NCBI GenBank assembly: GCA_019115455.1
Contig: DXDN01000008.1
Coordinates: 100,042-164,041, forward strand
From: Candidatus Eubacterium faecigallinarum
GTDB lineage: Bacteria; Bacillota; Clostridia; Oscillospirales; Acutalibacteraceae
Reading direction: 5' to 3'
Length of the DNA stretch: 64,000 bases
The position numbers were made by a program, and so were the translations under genes. The notes beneath the pieces are model-generated. The model did not search any database, was not told the DNA's origin, and worked only from the letters and a program-made list of their open reading frames with translations. This document shows, one piece after another, positions 10,940-22,135 of the stretch. Position 1 is the first letter of the stretch. Each line of letters begins with the position of its first letter.

Positions 10940-11661
10940 ACGATCTCCTCCCTCTCAAGGACGGGACCGTCCTTGCAAATGCGCTTGCTGCCGTACTTTG
11001 TTTTGCACGAACAGCCCATGCAAGCGCCAAAGCCGCAGCCCATTCTTTCCTCAAAGGAATACTGACCTGAGGTAACGGCAACTTTTTCTATCGCCCTGAA
11101 CATAGGCATTGGACCGCAGGTATAGAAATAGTCGTAATCATCGGGGAATGCATCTGTAACAAAGCCCTTTATTCCGTAAGAGCCGTCAACGGTTGTAACT
11201 CTGACGTCGCAGCCGATTGACTTGAACTCATCTTCATAAAAGATTTCGTCCTTAGTGTTAAAGCCGAGTATTACAACGGGTCTCTGCCCTGCTGCTATAA
11301 GTTTTTTTGCAAGCAAATAAAGGGGCGGAACACCAACTCCCCCGCCGATAAGCAGCGGCTTTGTGGATTTTGAAATATCATATCCGTTGCCGAGTCCTGT
11401 AAGTATATCAAGAATTTCGCCCTCTTCAAGGGTTGACATATATTCCGTACCGCTGCCTACGACCTTATAAATAATCGTAATCGTGCTGTCGTCGCAGTCG
11501 CAGACAGAAATGGGGCGGCGCAGGAATTTATCATTAAGCTTAATGTTTATGAACTGACCGGGAGCGGTGATATACTGAGTATCGCCCTCAAGAATCATCT
11601 TATAAACATCCTTGGCTATTTTTTCGTTTGACAGAATCTTATAATTATCTTCCTTATACAT
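10933..11661 (-). CDS. pyrK: Dihydroorotate dehydrogenase electron transfer subunit
   Basis: C-terminal CGFGACMGCSCKTKYGSKRICKDGPV [2Fe-2S] site, ferredoxin-reductase fold. Confidence 0.95.
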   Translation of the reverse strand: MYKEDNYKILSNEKIAKDVYKMILEGDTQYITAPGQFINIKLNDKFLRRPISVCDCDDSTITIIYKVVGSGTEYMSTLEEGEILDILTGLGNGYDISKSTKPLLIGGGVGVPPLYLLAKKLIAAGQRPVVILGFNTKDEIFYEDEFKSIGCDVRVTTVDGSYGIKGFVTDAFPDDYDYFYTCGPMPMFRAIEKVAVTSGQYSFEERMGCGFGACMGCSCKTKYGSKRICKDGPVLEREEIVW

Positions 11662-11672
11662 AAGCCGTCACC

Positions 11673-14600
11673 TTATTCTGCGTCAATGGTTGATACGCCC
11701 AGCGTTATCTCCTCAAGAACGTCAAGAAGAACCTTGACTGTATCAAGAGATGTAAACATAGTAACATTATTTTCAACGGCGGCACGTCTGATTTCCGAGC
11801 CGTCGGAATGAGAGTCGCCGGCGTTAATATCAATGGTATTGATTACATATGCTATATGACCCTGACGAAGCGCCTTAAGAATCTCGTCGCTCTCATCAAG
11901 GGTAAGTTTCTGACGGACTCTTGTGCGTATACCGTGGGATTTGAGATATTTTGCAGTGCCCTCGGTAGCCTCAATATTGAAGCCAAGGTCATAAAATCGC
12001 TTGATAAGAGGCAGTGCGGTGGGCTTGTCTTGGTCGGCAATGGTAACAAGCACCGTGCCGTAGTTTGCCACGTTCATGCCTGAAGCCTGAATTGCCTTAT
12101 AAAGAGCTCTTGTAAGGGATTTATCATATCCGATTGCCTCACCTGTTGATTTCATTTCAGGTGAAAGATAAGTATCCATGCCCTTTAATTTTGAGAAAGA
12201 GAACGCAGGAGCCTTAACATACCAGCGCTGCTTTTCCTTGGGATAAACCTCAGTTATTCCCTGCTCCTTAAGCGAATGGCCGAGTATTACCTGAGTTGCA
12301 ATATGAGCCATAGGAACAGATGTTGCTTTTGAAAGGAAAGGTACGGTTCTTGATGATCTGGGATTAACCTCGATAACATAAACGTCGTCCTTATCGTCGG
12401 CTATAAACTGAATGTTATAAAGACCGATTATGCCGATTGCTTTGCCCAAACGGACTGTATAATCAAGGATTTTGTCCTTAACAGCCTGGGATACTGAGAA
12501 CGTGGGATAAATTGAGATTGAGTCGCCTGAGTGAACGCCTGTTTTCTCAACATGTTCCATAATTCCGGGAACAAACACGTCAGTGCCGTCACAAATAGCG
12601 TCTACCTCAAGTTCCCTGCCCATGATATATTTATCAACCAGCACAGGCTGCTCGGTATTGATTTCAACTGCGGTCTGGAGATAATGGCGAAGTGACGCCT
12701 CGTTTGCAACTATCTGCATGGCTCTTCCGCCCAGAACGAATGACGGACGAACAAGAACGGGATAACCGATCTGAGCCGCAACTCTTGCGCCCTCGTCGAT
12801 ATCGGTAACGGCAAGCCCCTTTGGCTGAGGAATTCCCAGTGACTCCATAACCTTTTCAAAGCTGTCCCTGTTCTCCGCTCTGTCAATTGCCTCAACGTCG
12901 GTGCCGATAATCGGAACGCCCAGCGCATCCAGCGGCGGAGCAAGGTTGATCGCCGTCTGACCGCCCAGGGATACGACAATGCCCTTAGGATTCTCCAGCG
13001 TAATAATATTCATAACGTCTTCCACCGTAAGCGGCTCAAAATAGAGCTTATCCGAGGTGGTATAATCCGTCGATACTGTCTCAGGGTTATTATTGATGAT
13101 TATAGCTTCATAGCCTGCATCACGGATTGACCAGATAGCGTGAACGGTGGAGTAGTCAAATTCTACACCCTGACCAATTCTTATCGGACCTGAACCGAGA
13201 ACTACTATTTTTTCCTTATCGGATACAACGGACTCATTCTCCTGCTCGTATGTGGAGTAGAAATACGGAACATATGAGTCAAACTCCGAAGCGCAGGTAT
13301 CTATCATCTTGTACACCGGCATAATACCGTTGTCTTTTCTCATATTAAATATCTGAGCCGGAGTCATATTCCAGAGTTTTCCGATAAACTCGTCGGAAAC
13401 ACCCATTTTCTTAGCGTCTCTCAAAGTTTCAAGATCACCGGGATTTGACTTGAGCGTATCCTCAAAATCAACTATGTTCTTGAATTTCTCCAGGAAAAAC
13501 ATATCTATCTTAGTAGCATTATAGATATGAAGAAGATCCACTCCCAGACGGATGAGCTGGGCAATGGCGAAAAGTCTGTCGTCAGTGCCGTTTTTGATAT
13601 ATTTCAAAAGCTCTTCTTCCGTATAGTTATCAAATTTTTTGTCGTAGAGGTGGCAAACTCCTGTTTCAAGGGAGCGCACTGCCTTGAGTAAGCTCTCCTC
13701 CATGGTTCTGCCGATTGCCATAACCTCGCCGGTAGCTTTCATCTGGGTGTTAAGAGTATTATTAGCGTCAGCAAATTTATCAAACGGGAATCTTGCTATC
13801 TTGGTAACAACATAGTCAAGAGTCGGCTCAAATGAAGCGGGAGTATTGGCTATCGGTATTTCATTAAGATACATACCTACGGATATCTTTGCAGATACTC
13901 TGGCGATTGGATAACCGGAAGCCTTTGAGGCGAGAGCAGACGAACGGGATACTCTCGGATTTACCTCAATAAGATAATACTGGAAAGAATGCGGGTCAAG
14001 CGCAAACTGCACGTTGCAGCCGCCCTCAATCTTAAGCTCCCTGATAATCTTCAGAGCTGAATCACGCAGCATTTGATATTCTTTATTTGTAAGAGTCTGT
14101 GACGGAGCAACAACCACCGAGTCGCCTGTATGAACGCCAACGGGGTCGATGTTTTCCATATTACAGATGGTGATTGCCGTATCGTTGGCATCACGCATTA
14201 CCTCATATTCTATTTCCTTATAGCCCTTGATGCTCTTCTCCACAAGCACTTGATGAACAGGAGATATTGCAAGAGCATTCTTCATCATAAGAACAAATTC
14301 TTCCTCATCGTCGGCAAAGCCGCCGCCTGTACCGCCGAGGGTAAACGCCGGACGAAGCACAACCGGGAAGCCGATACGTCTGGCTGCCTCAAGTCCGTCC
14401 TCAAGAGTTTCGGCAATTTCGGAGGGGAGCACCGGCTCGCCGAGGCTTTCACAAAGCTCCTTAAAGAGTTCCCTGTCCTCTGCTCTTTCGATTGCTTCAA
14501 ATTTTGTTCCGAGTATCTCAACATCGCATTCCTGAAGAACACCTTTCTTTGCCAGCTGAACGGCAAGGTTAAGTCCTGTCTGTCCGCCCAGTGACGGCAG

Positions 14601-14858
14601 GATAGCGTCAGGTCTTTCGTGGCGGATGATTCTTGCCACGTATTCAAGATTCAGCGGTTCCATATAGACCTTATCTGCTATATCGGTATCAGTCATTATT
14701 GTGGCAGGGTTTGAGTTGATAAGAACTACCTCGTAGCCCTCCTCTTTAAGAGCAAGGCACGCCTGTGTTCCGGAATAGTCAAATTCGGCAGCCTGTCCGA
14801 TTACTATAGGACCTGAGCCGATAACAAGTATTTTATGAATATCAGTTCTCTTAGGCAT
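11673..14858 (-). CDS. carB: Carbamoyl-phosphate synthase large subunit
   Basis: 1061 aa duplicated ATP-grasp, '[37 protein letters not shown]'. Confidence 0.98.
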   Translation of the reverse strand: MPKRTDIHKILVIGSGPIVIGQAAEFDYSGTQACLALKEEGYEVVLINSNPATIMTDTDIADKVYMEPLNLEYVARIIRHERPDAILPSLGGQTGLNLAVQLAKKGVLQECDVEILGTKFEAIERAEDRELFKELCESLGEPVLPSEIAETLEDGLEAARRIGFPVVLRPAFTLGGTGGGFADDEEEFVLMMKNALAISPVHQVLVEKSIKGYKEIEYEVMRDANDTAITICNMENIDPVGVHTGDSVVVAPSQTLTNKEYQMLRDSALKIIRELKIEGGCNVQFALDPHSFQYYLIEVNPRVSRSSALASKASGYPIARVSAKISVGMYLNEIPIANTPASFEPTLDYVVTKIARFPFDKFADANNTLNTQMKATGEVMAIGRTMEESLLKAVRSLETGVCHLYDKKFDNYTEEELLKYIKNGTDDRLFAIAQLIRLGVDLLHIYNATKIDMFFLEKFKNIVDFEDTLKSNPGDLETLRDAKKMGVSDEFIGKLWNMTPAQIFNMRKDNGIMPVYKMIDTCASEFDSYVPYFYSTYEQENESVVSDKEKIVVLGSGPIRIGQGVEFDYSTVHAIWSIRDAGYEAIIINNNPETVSTDYTTSDKLYFEPLTVEDVMNIITLENPKGIVVSLGGQTAINLAPPLDALGVPIIGTDVEAIDRAENRDSFEKVMESLGIPQPKGLAVTDIDEGARVAAQIGYPVLVRPSFVLGGRAMQIVANEASLRHYLQTAVEINTEQPVLVDKYIMGRELEVDAICDGTDVFVPGIMEHVEKTGVHSGDSISIYPTFSVSQAVKDKILDYTVRLGKAIGIIGLYNIQFIADDKDDVYVIEVNPRSSRTVPFLSKATSVPMAHIATQVILGHSLKEQGITEVYPKEKQRWYVKAPAFSFSKLKGMDTYLSPEMKSTGEAIGYDKSLTRALYKAIQASGMNVANYGTVLVTIADQDKPTALPLIKRFYDLGFNIEATEGTAKYLKSHGIRTRVRQKLTLDESDEILKALRQGHIAYVINTIDINAGDSHSDGSEIRRAAVENNVTMFTSLDTVKVLLDVLEEITLGVSTIDAE

Positions 14859-15954
14859 TCTTATCCGCCTCCTTTTCCATCAATGCGATAAATTCATCAA
14901 ACAGATATGCGCTGTCCTGAGGACCGGGTGCACTCTCCGGGTGATACTGAACGGAGAACAGTTTATTCTCCTCTGACTTAACTCCCTCAGCAGTATCGTC
15001 AAGCAGGTTCTTATGCGTAAGATTTAACTCAGTGCCCTCAAGCGACGCAACGTCAACTGCGTATGAATGGTTCTGTGAAGTTATTTCTATCTTGCCGGTT
15101 TCAAGATTCATTACGGGATGGTTACCGCCTCTGTGACCGAATTTCATCTTAAATGTTTTTGCTCCCAGGGCAAGGGAAATCATCTGGTGACCGAGACAAA
15201 TTCCGAAAATCGGGAGTTTGCCCTTAAGCTGTCGGACTACTGAGATAACTTCCTGAACGTCCTCAGGGTTACCGGGCCCGTTTGAAAGGAAAAGTCCGTC
15301 CGGCTTCATGCTCATTATTTCTTCTGCTGTGATGTTGTACGGAACTACCGTCACGTTGCAGCCTTTTTCGTTAAGTTTTCTTATGATATTAAGCTTAATT
15401 CCGCAGTCAATAGCCACCACGTCATACTTATGATTAGGCGTTCTTGAATACCAGCGCTTTTTGCAGCTTACACGTGACACCATGTCGGTAGGAATAACAT
15501 ATTCCCTGACCTTTTTCAGCGCCTCATCATACGGCACGTCGGCATCACACACTATAACTTTCTGTGAACCCTCGTCACGGATTATCCTTGTTATCATACG
15601 TGTATCCACTCCGCTGATACCGGGGATATTATACTCGTCAAGCACTTCTGAAAGTGTTTTAGTATATCTGAAATTTGACGGAAGATCATTGTATTCGCGC
15701 ACAATAAGTCCGCCCATTGTCGGTATCTTTGTTTCGTAATCCTCATCGGTAATACCGTAATTACCTATAAGCGGATAAGTCATGCACACCATCTGGTCGG
15801 TATAACTGGGGTCGGATATAATTTCCTGATAGCCCACCATTGATGTGTTAAAAACGATTTCGTTTATCGCCTCTTTATCTGCGCCGAAGCCGTAGCCGTA
15901 AAATTCCCGGCCGTTTTCAAGCACGATTTTCTTGTCATACGGTTTCATAAACAA
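14851..15954 (-). CDS. carA: Carbamoyl-phosphate synthase small subunit
   Basis: [32 protein letters not shown]; class I GATase. Confidence 0.97.
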   Translation of the reverse strand: MFMKPYDKKIVLENGREFYGYGFGADKEAINEIVFNTSMVGYQEIISDPSYTDQMVCMTYPLIGNYGITDEDYETKIPTMGGLIVREYNDLPSNFRYTKTLSEVLDEYNIPGISGVDTRMITRIIRDEGSQKVIVCDADVPYDEALKKVREYVIPTDMVSRVSCKKRWYSRTPNHKYDVVAIDCGIKLNIIRKLNEKGCNVTVVPYNITAEEIMSMKPDGLFLSNGPGNPEDVQEVISVVRQLKGKLPIFGICLGHQMISLALGAKTFKMKFGHRGGNHPVMNLETGKIEITSQNHSYAVDVASLEGTELNLTHKNLLDDTAEGVKSEENKLFSVQYHPESAPGPQDSAYLFDEFIALMEKEADKNA

Positions 15955-17209
15955 TCTCTCCTCTGTATATAGTCAAAAGGTTCACACCCTGTAATTTCCA
16001 GTCTTTAAACGGCGTTGCCCTGCCCTTGGTCACAAATTTCTCAGGGTCAACTGTCCATTCCCTGTCGGCGTCTATAAGCGCAAGGTCTGCGACTGCGCCC
16101 TCTTTTATCTCTCCGCCTTCTATGCCGAAAATCTCTCTCGGTCTTACAGACATCATCTCAACTAATTTTTCAAGAGTGATAACGCCTGTTTTAACAAGTT
16201 TTGTATTGAGCACACCGAAGGCAGTTTCAAGCCCTACGACTCCCATGGCAGATTTTTCAAGCCCTTTTGCTTTTTCCTCGGCGCTGTGGGGTGCGTGGTC
16301 TGTTGCGATAACATCCACAGTGGAATCCAGCACGCCCTCAACGAGCGCCTCCATGTCCTCCTTTGAGCGAAGGGGAGGATTCATTTTAAATCTGCCGTCC
16401 TCCTGCAAATCACTGTCGCACATTGTCAGATAATGGGGGGCAGTTTCGCAGGTAACCTTAACGCCCCTTGCCTTTGCTTTTCTGATTATATCTACGCTCT
16501 CCTTTGTGGAGATGTGGCAGACATGATAACGGCAGCCGGTCTCTTCTGCCAAGCGGCAGTCACGCTCTATCTGCTGCCATTCAGACTCGGAGCATATACC
16601 CCTGTGATTATGCTTGCGTGCATACTCTCCGTCGTGGATATAACCGCCTTTTAAAAGCTCATTTACCTCGCAGTGGGCGGAAATTATCTTGCCGAGCTTT
16701 GCACATTCTGTCATAGCACGGCGCATAACATCTTCTTCCTGAACGCCTGATCCGTCGTCGGAAAAGCCCACAACACTGTCAGCCATCGCTTTGAAATCAA
16801 CTGTTTCACCGCCGCCTCTTCTGCCCATTGTTATGGTGCCAAAGGGCAGGACCTGTATCACAGCGTCGGTATCAATAATATCCGTCTGCGCCTTTAAATG
16901 CTCAGGAGTATCCGGAGGCGGATTGAGATTCGGCATAGTGCAGATGGTTGTATAACCTGCTCTTGCGCCTGCGGCAGAGCCTGTGCCGATCGTCTCCTTA
17001 TAAGAAAAACCGGGCTCACGAAGATGCGTATGAACATCAACGAAACCCGGAATTAAAAAATACTTACCCTGTGCGTCAATAACACGGTCAACATTATCAG
17101 ATAAAACAGAAATACCAAGGCTATGGATTTTTCCGTCTTTTATGAGTATATCGGATCTTTTGAATGTTTTGTCAATATATGCCAATGCGTTTTTTATCAG
17201 CAAAATCAT
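15935..17209 (-). CDS. pyrC: Dihydroorotase
   Basis: PGFVDVHTHLREPGFSYKETI; DHAPHSAEEK. ATG at 17209 follows AAAGGA; ORF could extend to 17227. Confidence 0.96.
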   Translation of the reverse strand: MILLIKNALAYIDKTFKRSDILIKDGKIHSLGISVLSDNVDRVIDAQGKYFLIPGFVDVHTHLREPGFSYKETIGTGSAAGARAGYTTICTMPNLNPPPDTPEHLKAQTDIIDTDAVIQVLPFGTITMGRRGGGETVDFKAMADSVVGFSDDGSGVQEEDVMRRAMTECAKLGKIISAHCEVNELLKGGYIHDGEYARKHNHRGICSESEWQQIERDCRLAEETGCRYHVCHISTKESVDIIRKAKARGVKVTCETAPHYLTMCDSDLQEDGRFKMNPPLRSKEDMEALVEGVLDSTVDVIATDHAPHSAEEKAKGLEKSAMGVVGLETAFGVLNTKLVKTGVITLEKLVEMMSVRPREIFGIEGGEIKEGAVADLALIDADREWTVDPEKFVTKGRATPFKDWKLQGVNLLTIYRGEIVYETV

Positions 17210-17262
17210 AATCTGCGATCCTTTCATATTATTAGGAAATCTCGTTCCTTTTTATCTAATTC

Positions 17263-17291
17263 ATTATAATATATCGGCTGTTGCAAGTCAA
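17263..17291 (-). promoter_or_regulatory. Sigma-A-like promoter of pyr operon
   Basis: Minus strand TTGACT-17 nt-TATAAT (-35 at 17286-17291, -10 at 17263-17268). Confidence 0.75.
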
Positions 17292-17314
17292 CATAAAAAT
17301 CTTTAATTTTCCTA

Positions 17315-17343
17315 TTTACAACAAAAGATATTTATACTATAAT
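17315..17343 (+). promoter_or_regulatory. Sigma-A-like promoter of PfkB-family kinase gene
   Basis: TTTACA-17 nt-TATAAT. Confidence 0.7.
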
Positions 17344-17374
17344 AGCACTGATTTTTTAGTCAGGAGCGGTTAAA

Positions 17375-18277
17375 ATGGCATTTATCGCAGGTGCGGGGGC
17401 AACAAATGTTGACCTCCTGTTTCAGGGATTCGACAGGCTTGCAGGAGTCGGCGAAGAGCTTTACTGCCAGGATTTTTCACTTCAGCTTGGGGGCGGACTT
17501 CCTGCCACGCTGATAAACCTCGGCAGGCTTGGCATTGAGACAAGAATAGCCACCGAGCTCGGAAACGATATTTTTTCAAACTTTGCCAAGGACAAATTTA
17601 TTGAAAACGGAGTGTCCCCCGTTAATCTTTACAGCGGTGATCAGATACCGCTGAATATTACCTCGGCAATAATTCTGCCTAAGGACAGAACTTTTTACAG
17701 CTACGGCAAAGGCAGTATTGAGCCTGACGACAAATCGCTTGAGACATTTTACGAAATGGCAAAGGGCGCAAAAATCTGCATGATGCAGATGGGCGGCTTC
17801 CTGCCTGTATATAAGAAGCTGAAAGAAGAAGGCACGATTATGGTGCTTGACACAGGCTGGGACGACGAAATGAGCTTTGAAAAATATGACGAATATCTCA
17901 GCACGGCGGATTATTACACACCAAACAGAAAAGAAGCTCTGAGGATTACAGGAACAAGCAACGAAAAGGCCGCTGCTTACGCACTTAAAAAGTATTTTGA
18001 CAAGGTTGTTGTTAAGGTTGACGCAGACGGCTGCATAGGTATTGACGGTGAGGATTATTTCTTCTGCCCGAGCATTCAGGAATTTACAAACGTAGATTCC
18101 ACAGGAGCGGGAGACGCTTTTCTTGCAGGATTTATGTACGGACTCTTTTATGATTATCCTCTTAAGGACTGCATCGAATTCGGAAACATTACCGGCGGCA
18201 AGGCAGTAACGGCAGTAGGCGCTTTGAGCGGATACGTTAACGAAAAAGAACTTTTGGATTACAAAAGCAGAATATAA
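17375..18277 (+). CDS. PfkB/ribokinase-family carbohydrate or nucleoside kinase
   Basis: 'TNVDSTGAGDAFLAGFMYGLFYDYPLKDCIEFGNITGGKAVTAVGA' PfkB signature. Confidence 0.9.
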   Translation: MAFIAGAGATNVDLLFQGFDRLAGVGEELYCQDFSLQLGGGLPATLINLGRLGIETRIATELGNDIFSNFAKDKFIENGVSPVNLYSGDQIPLNITSAIILPKDRTFYSYGKGSIEPDDKSLETFYEMAKGAKICMMQMGGFLPVYKKLKEEGTIMVLDTGWDDEMSFEKYDEYLSTADYYTPNRKEALRITGTSNEKAAAYALKKYFDKVVVKVDADGCIGIDGEDYFFCPSIQEFTNVDSTGAGDAFLAGFMYGLFYDYPLKDCIEFGNITGGKAVTAVGALSGYVNEKELLDYKSRI

Positions 18278-18310
18278 CAATTACATATAATTAATATCTA
18301 AACAACAAAA

Positions 18311-18338
18311 AAAGGCTGTTTCAAACGAAACAGCCTTT
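18311..18338. terminator. Bidirectional terminator between convergent genes
   Basis: aaaggctgttt..aaacagccttt flanked by A and T tracts. Confidence 0.8.
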
Positions 18339-18371
18339 AATTATTTTATTAATTATCTTATCTCAACTAGA

Positions 18372-20228
18372 TTATTCCAGAGAGAATCCCTCTAAAAACC
18401 AACCGTTAAGGGTAAGGCATTTTGACGGCTTCTGCTCGTTATAATACTTGCAGAAATCATATCCTGCGCCGTTGCTCTGAACCTGAATCAAAGCAATCTT
18501 GCCGTCAGCCAAAGCCTTATAAACCTCGTCATACTGAGCCTGAATTTCCTCATCATCCGAAACGAATGAAGCAAAAATTCCGTCAGTAGCACAACTTGCA
18601 AGACTTACTGTACCGCCCTTAAAATCAGCAAGACAATCCTTGATAGCTTCGCCGTAGTTATTTACGATTGTCGTATAAGCGTCGCCGTTTTGCTGACCGG
18701 CAGTAATTACATTAAGCTCGGTATCGAAATCCCACTTTGAAGTAAATGCTGAGTCAGACTTATCGTTGCCTCCTGTAAATATAGTAGTTACACCGTTATT
18801 AAACATAGTATCACATATTGAAGCATATCTGTCAGCCATTTCAAAGGTGGTGCCGTAGTTATATTCATTTTCCATAGCAATGCCGGTGCTGTTGCCGTAA
18901 GCGTCAACATTCTCCCAGTGAGAGAACATATAACCATCCTGAGGAGGAGCAGAAACAAGCGTTACAAGGTCGCCGGCAGTATAGGAGCCGCTGCCTGTGG
19001 AGTCGCCGTTGCCGCCCTCACCGGTAACAACAGTTACGTTAAATGTCGGTGTTTCGCTTACTGTATAAACAGGAGTAACCTGGATATCCTCATTAACATT
19101 TTTGATTTCAGTAGAAGAGCTCTCAGCATCTTCAAACTCTACCTGAGCGTCTGTTTCCCAGTGATCAAACACCATATTATTCTCTGCTACGGGAGCGGTA
19201 ATTGTGCAAGAACCGCCTTCCTCAACGCTGAAAGCTTCGTAAACGCCGCTGCCATTGGCATTCATAACCTCAACATTAACGTTTGACTCGTCAGCCTCAA
19301 CATATTTTGCAGAAATAGTGCAGTCGCATTTTTCAACAATAAGATTAATGGTCGGTGTTTTCTCTGAGGAAACGTTAACCTTGCTGTCCCTTACGCCTTC
19401 AGTGTCGCTTTTAACCTCCCAACAGTCAAAAACCATACCTTCCGGTGCAGGATTTGCAGTAACTGTAACGTTTGAACCTTCAGTATATGTACCTGAGCCA
19501 AGTCCGTCCACAATATTAACAGTAAATGTGGTATCGTCCTGGTCCTCAATTTTTTCATAGCATGCCTGAATAGTAAAATCATAGCTGTAATCAAGAAGAG
19601 CCGAGTCATATTCCGCCCAGTCAACGGTTACCGGAATGCCCATTGAATCCGCAGCATAAGCTGCGCCCTGAACAAATCCTGCTCCGTATGAAGCTGAATT
19701 TTTGCTGCTGTTCTGGCCGAAATATCCAAGCTCTGTATTACCGTTTAACACAGAGATATATCCTGCAAGAAATCCGCTTTGAAGGGAATCAAATGAAACG
19801 CTCATAACATTGCTCATATAGCGGTCTGTGGTATCATCTGCAGAATGAGGAACAGCTTCCATAAGGATAAAATTAATATCCGGATAAATTGACGCAACCT
19901 CATATGCGCTGACAGCAAATTCCTCGCCGGGCAAAACAATATACTTTGCACCGTTTTCAGCGGAAAGCTCAACGTATTTTTCAACATTCTCAACGGTAAT
20001 CTCACCGCTTTCGTCAAGCACCGGCTGATAGTAACGGCAAGTCATGGAGTTCTCCTCAGCAAAGGCTGAAATTCCTTCCCACGCGCTCTGATTATAACCG
20101 CCGTCGCTGATAGTACCTCCGTTAGTGATAAGCACTATGTCGCTTTTAAGGTCTTCCTTATTTGTGCAGCCGGCAAACATACAGCCCACAAATACAAGAC
20201 ACATTATTAATGAAATAATCTTTTTCAT
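18372..20228 (-). CDS. BMP/PnrA-family substrate-binding lipoprotein with internal InlB-type repeat insertion
   Basis: Lipoprotein signal MKKIISLIMCLVFVGCMFAGCTN; PnrA-like 'VLITNGGTISDGGYNQSAWEGISAF..SVSFDSLQSGFLAGYISV'; internal repeats 'GSGTYTEGSNVTVTANPAPEGMVFDCWEV' x3. Confidence 0.85.
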   Translation of the reverse strand: MKKIISLIMCLVFVGCMFAGCTNKEDLKSDIVLITNGGTISDGGYNQSAWEGISAFAEENSMTCRYYQPVLDESGEITVENVEKYVELSAENGAKYIVLPGEEFAVSAYEVASIYPDINFILMEAVPHSADDTTDRYMSNVMSVSFDSLQSGFLAGYISVLNGNTELGYFGQNSSKNSASYGAGFVQGAAYAADSMGIPVTVDWAEYDSALLDYSYDFTIQACYEKIEDQDDTTFTVNIVDGLGSGTYTEGSNVTVTANPAPEGMVFDCWEVKSDTEGVRDSKVNVSSEKTPTINLIVEKCDCTISAKYVEADESNVNVEVMNANGSGVYEAFSVEEGGSCTITAPVAENNMVFDHWETDAQVEFEDAESSSTEIKNVNEDIQVTPVYTVSETPTFNVTVVTGEGGNGDSTGSGSYTAGDLVTLVSAPPQDGYMFSHWENVDAYGNSTGIAMENEYNYGTTFEMADRYASICDTMFNNGVTTIFTGGNDKSDSAFTSKWDFDTELNVITAGQQNGDAYTTIVNNYGEAIKDCLADFKGGTVSLASCATDGIFASFVSDDEEIQAQYDEVYKALADGKIALIQVQSNGAGYDFCKYYNEQKPSKCLTLNGWFLEGFSLE

Positions 20229-20354
20229 ACTTTTCCTCCAAAAAGATATATCACTGATATCACTAATTAATAATAACAAAAACAGAAAAATAATGCAATA
20301 GCATTTTATTGATTTAATTTACAAAAACCTATATAATAGCCTTGGGTGATAAAA

Positions 20355-21158
20355 TTGAACGAAAGACAGATAGAATTTATAAGAGAAAAAACGGACATCG
20401 TACCGGAGGTTGCTTTGGTTCTGGGAAGCGGTCTCGGTGACCTTGCAAACGAGGTAGAAGCGCTGTGCACCATTGACTATGCGGACATACCTGACTTCCC
20501 CGTTTCCACCGCTCCCGGTCACGAAGGACGGTTTGTATTTACGAACATAGGCGGCAAAAATGTTGTAATAATGCAGGGACGGGTTCATCTTTACGAAGGC
20601 TACAGCGCAAAGCAGGTTGCCGCTCCTGTAAGGCTCATGAAAAAAATGGGAGCCAAAAAGCTTCTTCTGACAAATGCCGCAGGAGGAATAAACAGCAGCT
20701 TTAACGTAGGAGATCTTATGGTTATAACCGACCATATCTCAAGCTTTGTGGAATCTCCCCTTGTGGGCGAAAACGACGACGAACTTGGACCCCGTTTTCC
20801 TGATATGAGCCAGGTGTACTCCCCCGACCTTATCAGCAAAGTTGCAAAAAATGCTGAAAATGGAAATATAAATCTGAAATACGGAGTTTATCTTCAGTTC
20901 AGAGGACCGAATTTTGAGACCCCTGCTGAAATACGAATGGCGAGGGCTCTCGGTGCAGACGCAGTGGGTATGAGCACCGCAATAGAAGCGCAGGCGGCTA
21001 AGCACTGTGGCTTTGAGGTATGCGCAATCAGCGTAATTTCAAATCTTGCCAGCGGAATAAGCAAAACACCAATAACCAGCAAAGAAGTCAACGAAACCGC
21101 AAACAGGATTGCTCCGATATTTAAAAACCTGATTTTGAAATCTGTAGGAGAATTTTAA
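20355..21158 (+). CDS. Purine-nucleoside phosphorylase (trimeric PNP/MTAP family)
   Basis: [74 protein letters not shown] at 20355 follows GGTGAT SD; ORF track begins at GTG 20346. Confidence 0.93.
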   Translation: MNERQIEFIREKTDIVPEVALVLGSGLGDLANEVEALCTIDYADIPDFPVSTAPGHEGRFVFTNIGGKNVVIMQGRVHLYEGYSAKQVAAPVRLMKKMGAKKLLLTNAAGGINSSFNVGDLMVITDHISSFVESPLVGENDDELGPRFPDMSQVYSPDLISKVAKNAENGNINLKYGVYLQFRGPNFETPAEIRMARALGADAVGMSTAIEAQAAKHCGFEVCAISVISNLASGISKTPITSKEVNETANRIAPIFKNLILKSVGEF

Positions 21159-22135
21159 TGGAAAATTTAAGATTTGAAAACAAGCGTTTATTTATACTTG
21201 ACCAGACGATTCTGCCAAACGAGGAAAAATGGGTTGAGATAAAAAGCAAAGAAGACGCCTATGACGCTATAAAAAAGCTGATGGTGAGAGGCGCTCCTGC
21301 TATAGGCGTTTTTGCAGGATATGCTATGACTCTGTTTTCCGACAAAACAGATATACACGAACTTAAAAATTATCTTGATTCCTCACGTCCCACAGCCGTC
21401 AATCTCAGCTGGGCTACTGCCAGAATGGTAAAGGCAGCGGAAAACGGCGCCGACCTGATTAACGAGGCTAACGCAATAAAGAGTGAGGACGAAGAAATGT
21501 GCAGAAAAATCAGCGAGTACGGACTCTCTCTTCTAAAAGACGGCGACGGTGTGCTTACTCACTGCAATGCAGGCGAACTTGCCGCCAGCAAATACGGAAC
21601 GGGCTTAGGACCGCTGATTTTAGGCAAAGAAAAGGGATATGAATTTCACGTTTTCAGTGATGAGACAAGACCGCTTTTGCAGGGGGCTCGCCTTACTTCA
21701 TACGAGCTGGAAAAAGCAGGAATTGACGTGACGCTCATTTGCGACAGCATGGCTTCAGTGGTTATGAAAAAAGGGCTTGTAAATGCCGTTTTGGTAGGCT
21801 GTGACAGAGTTGCCGCCAACGGTGACACCGCAAACAAGATAGGCACGTCGGGACTTGCAATTCTTGCAAAGCACTACAACATTCCGTTTTATGTTCTGGG
21901 TCCGTATTCCACAGTGGACTTTGACTGCCAAAGCGGAGACGGCATTGAAATAGAAGAGAGAAATCCCGACGAGATAAAGCAAATGTATTTTAAAAAGCCC
22001 ACTGCGCTTAAAGAAACAAAATGCTATAATCCGGCATTTGACGTGACAGATAATTCCCTAATAACCGCAATTATTACCGACAGGGGCATTGCTTATCCCC
22101 CGTTTAATAAAAGCCTTAAGGAGCTGTTAAAATGA
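21158..22135 (+). CDS. mtnA: S-methyl-5-thioribose-1-phosphate isomerase (MtnA/aIF-2B-like)
   Basis: [53 protein letters not shown]. Confidence 0.93.
   Translation: MENLRFENKRLFILDQTILPNEEKWVEIKSKEDAYDAIKKLMVRGAPAIGVFAGYAMTLFSDKTDIHELKNYLDSSRPTAVNLSWATARMVKAAENGADLINEANAIKSEDEEMCRKISEYGLSLLKDGDGVLTHCNAGELAASKYGTGLGPLILGKEKGYEFHVFSDETRPLLQGARLTSYELEKAGIDVTLICDSMASVVMKKGLVNAVLVGCDRVAANGDTANKIGTSGLAILAKHYNIPFYVLGPYSTVDFDCQSGDGIEIEERNPDEIKQMYFKKPTALKETKCYNPAFDVTDNSLITAIITDRGIAYPPFNKSLKELLK

Noticed and set aside
14130-14647. ORFs of 120-154 aa overlapping carB
   Set aside because: Antisense or out-of-frame shadows of a strongly conserved gene.
17576-18280. 234-aa minus-strand ORF opposite PfkB kinase
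   Set aside because: Antisense shadow; the plus-strand kinase has clear motifs, promoter and terminator.
20332-20360. Apparent leaderless PNP mRNA (TTGATT-17-TATAAT only ~9 nt before GTG 20346)
   Set aside because: The GTG lies inside GGGTGAT, a good SD for TTG at 20355; a short leader is likelier than a leaderless start.
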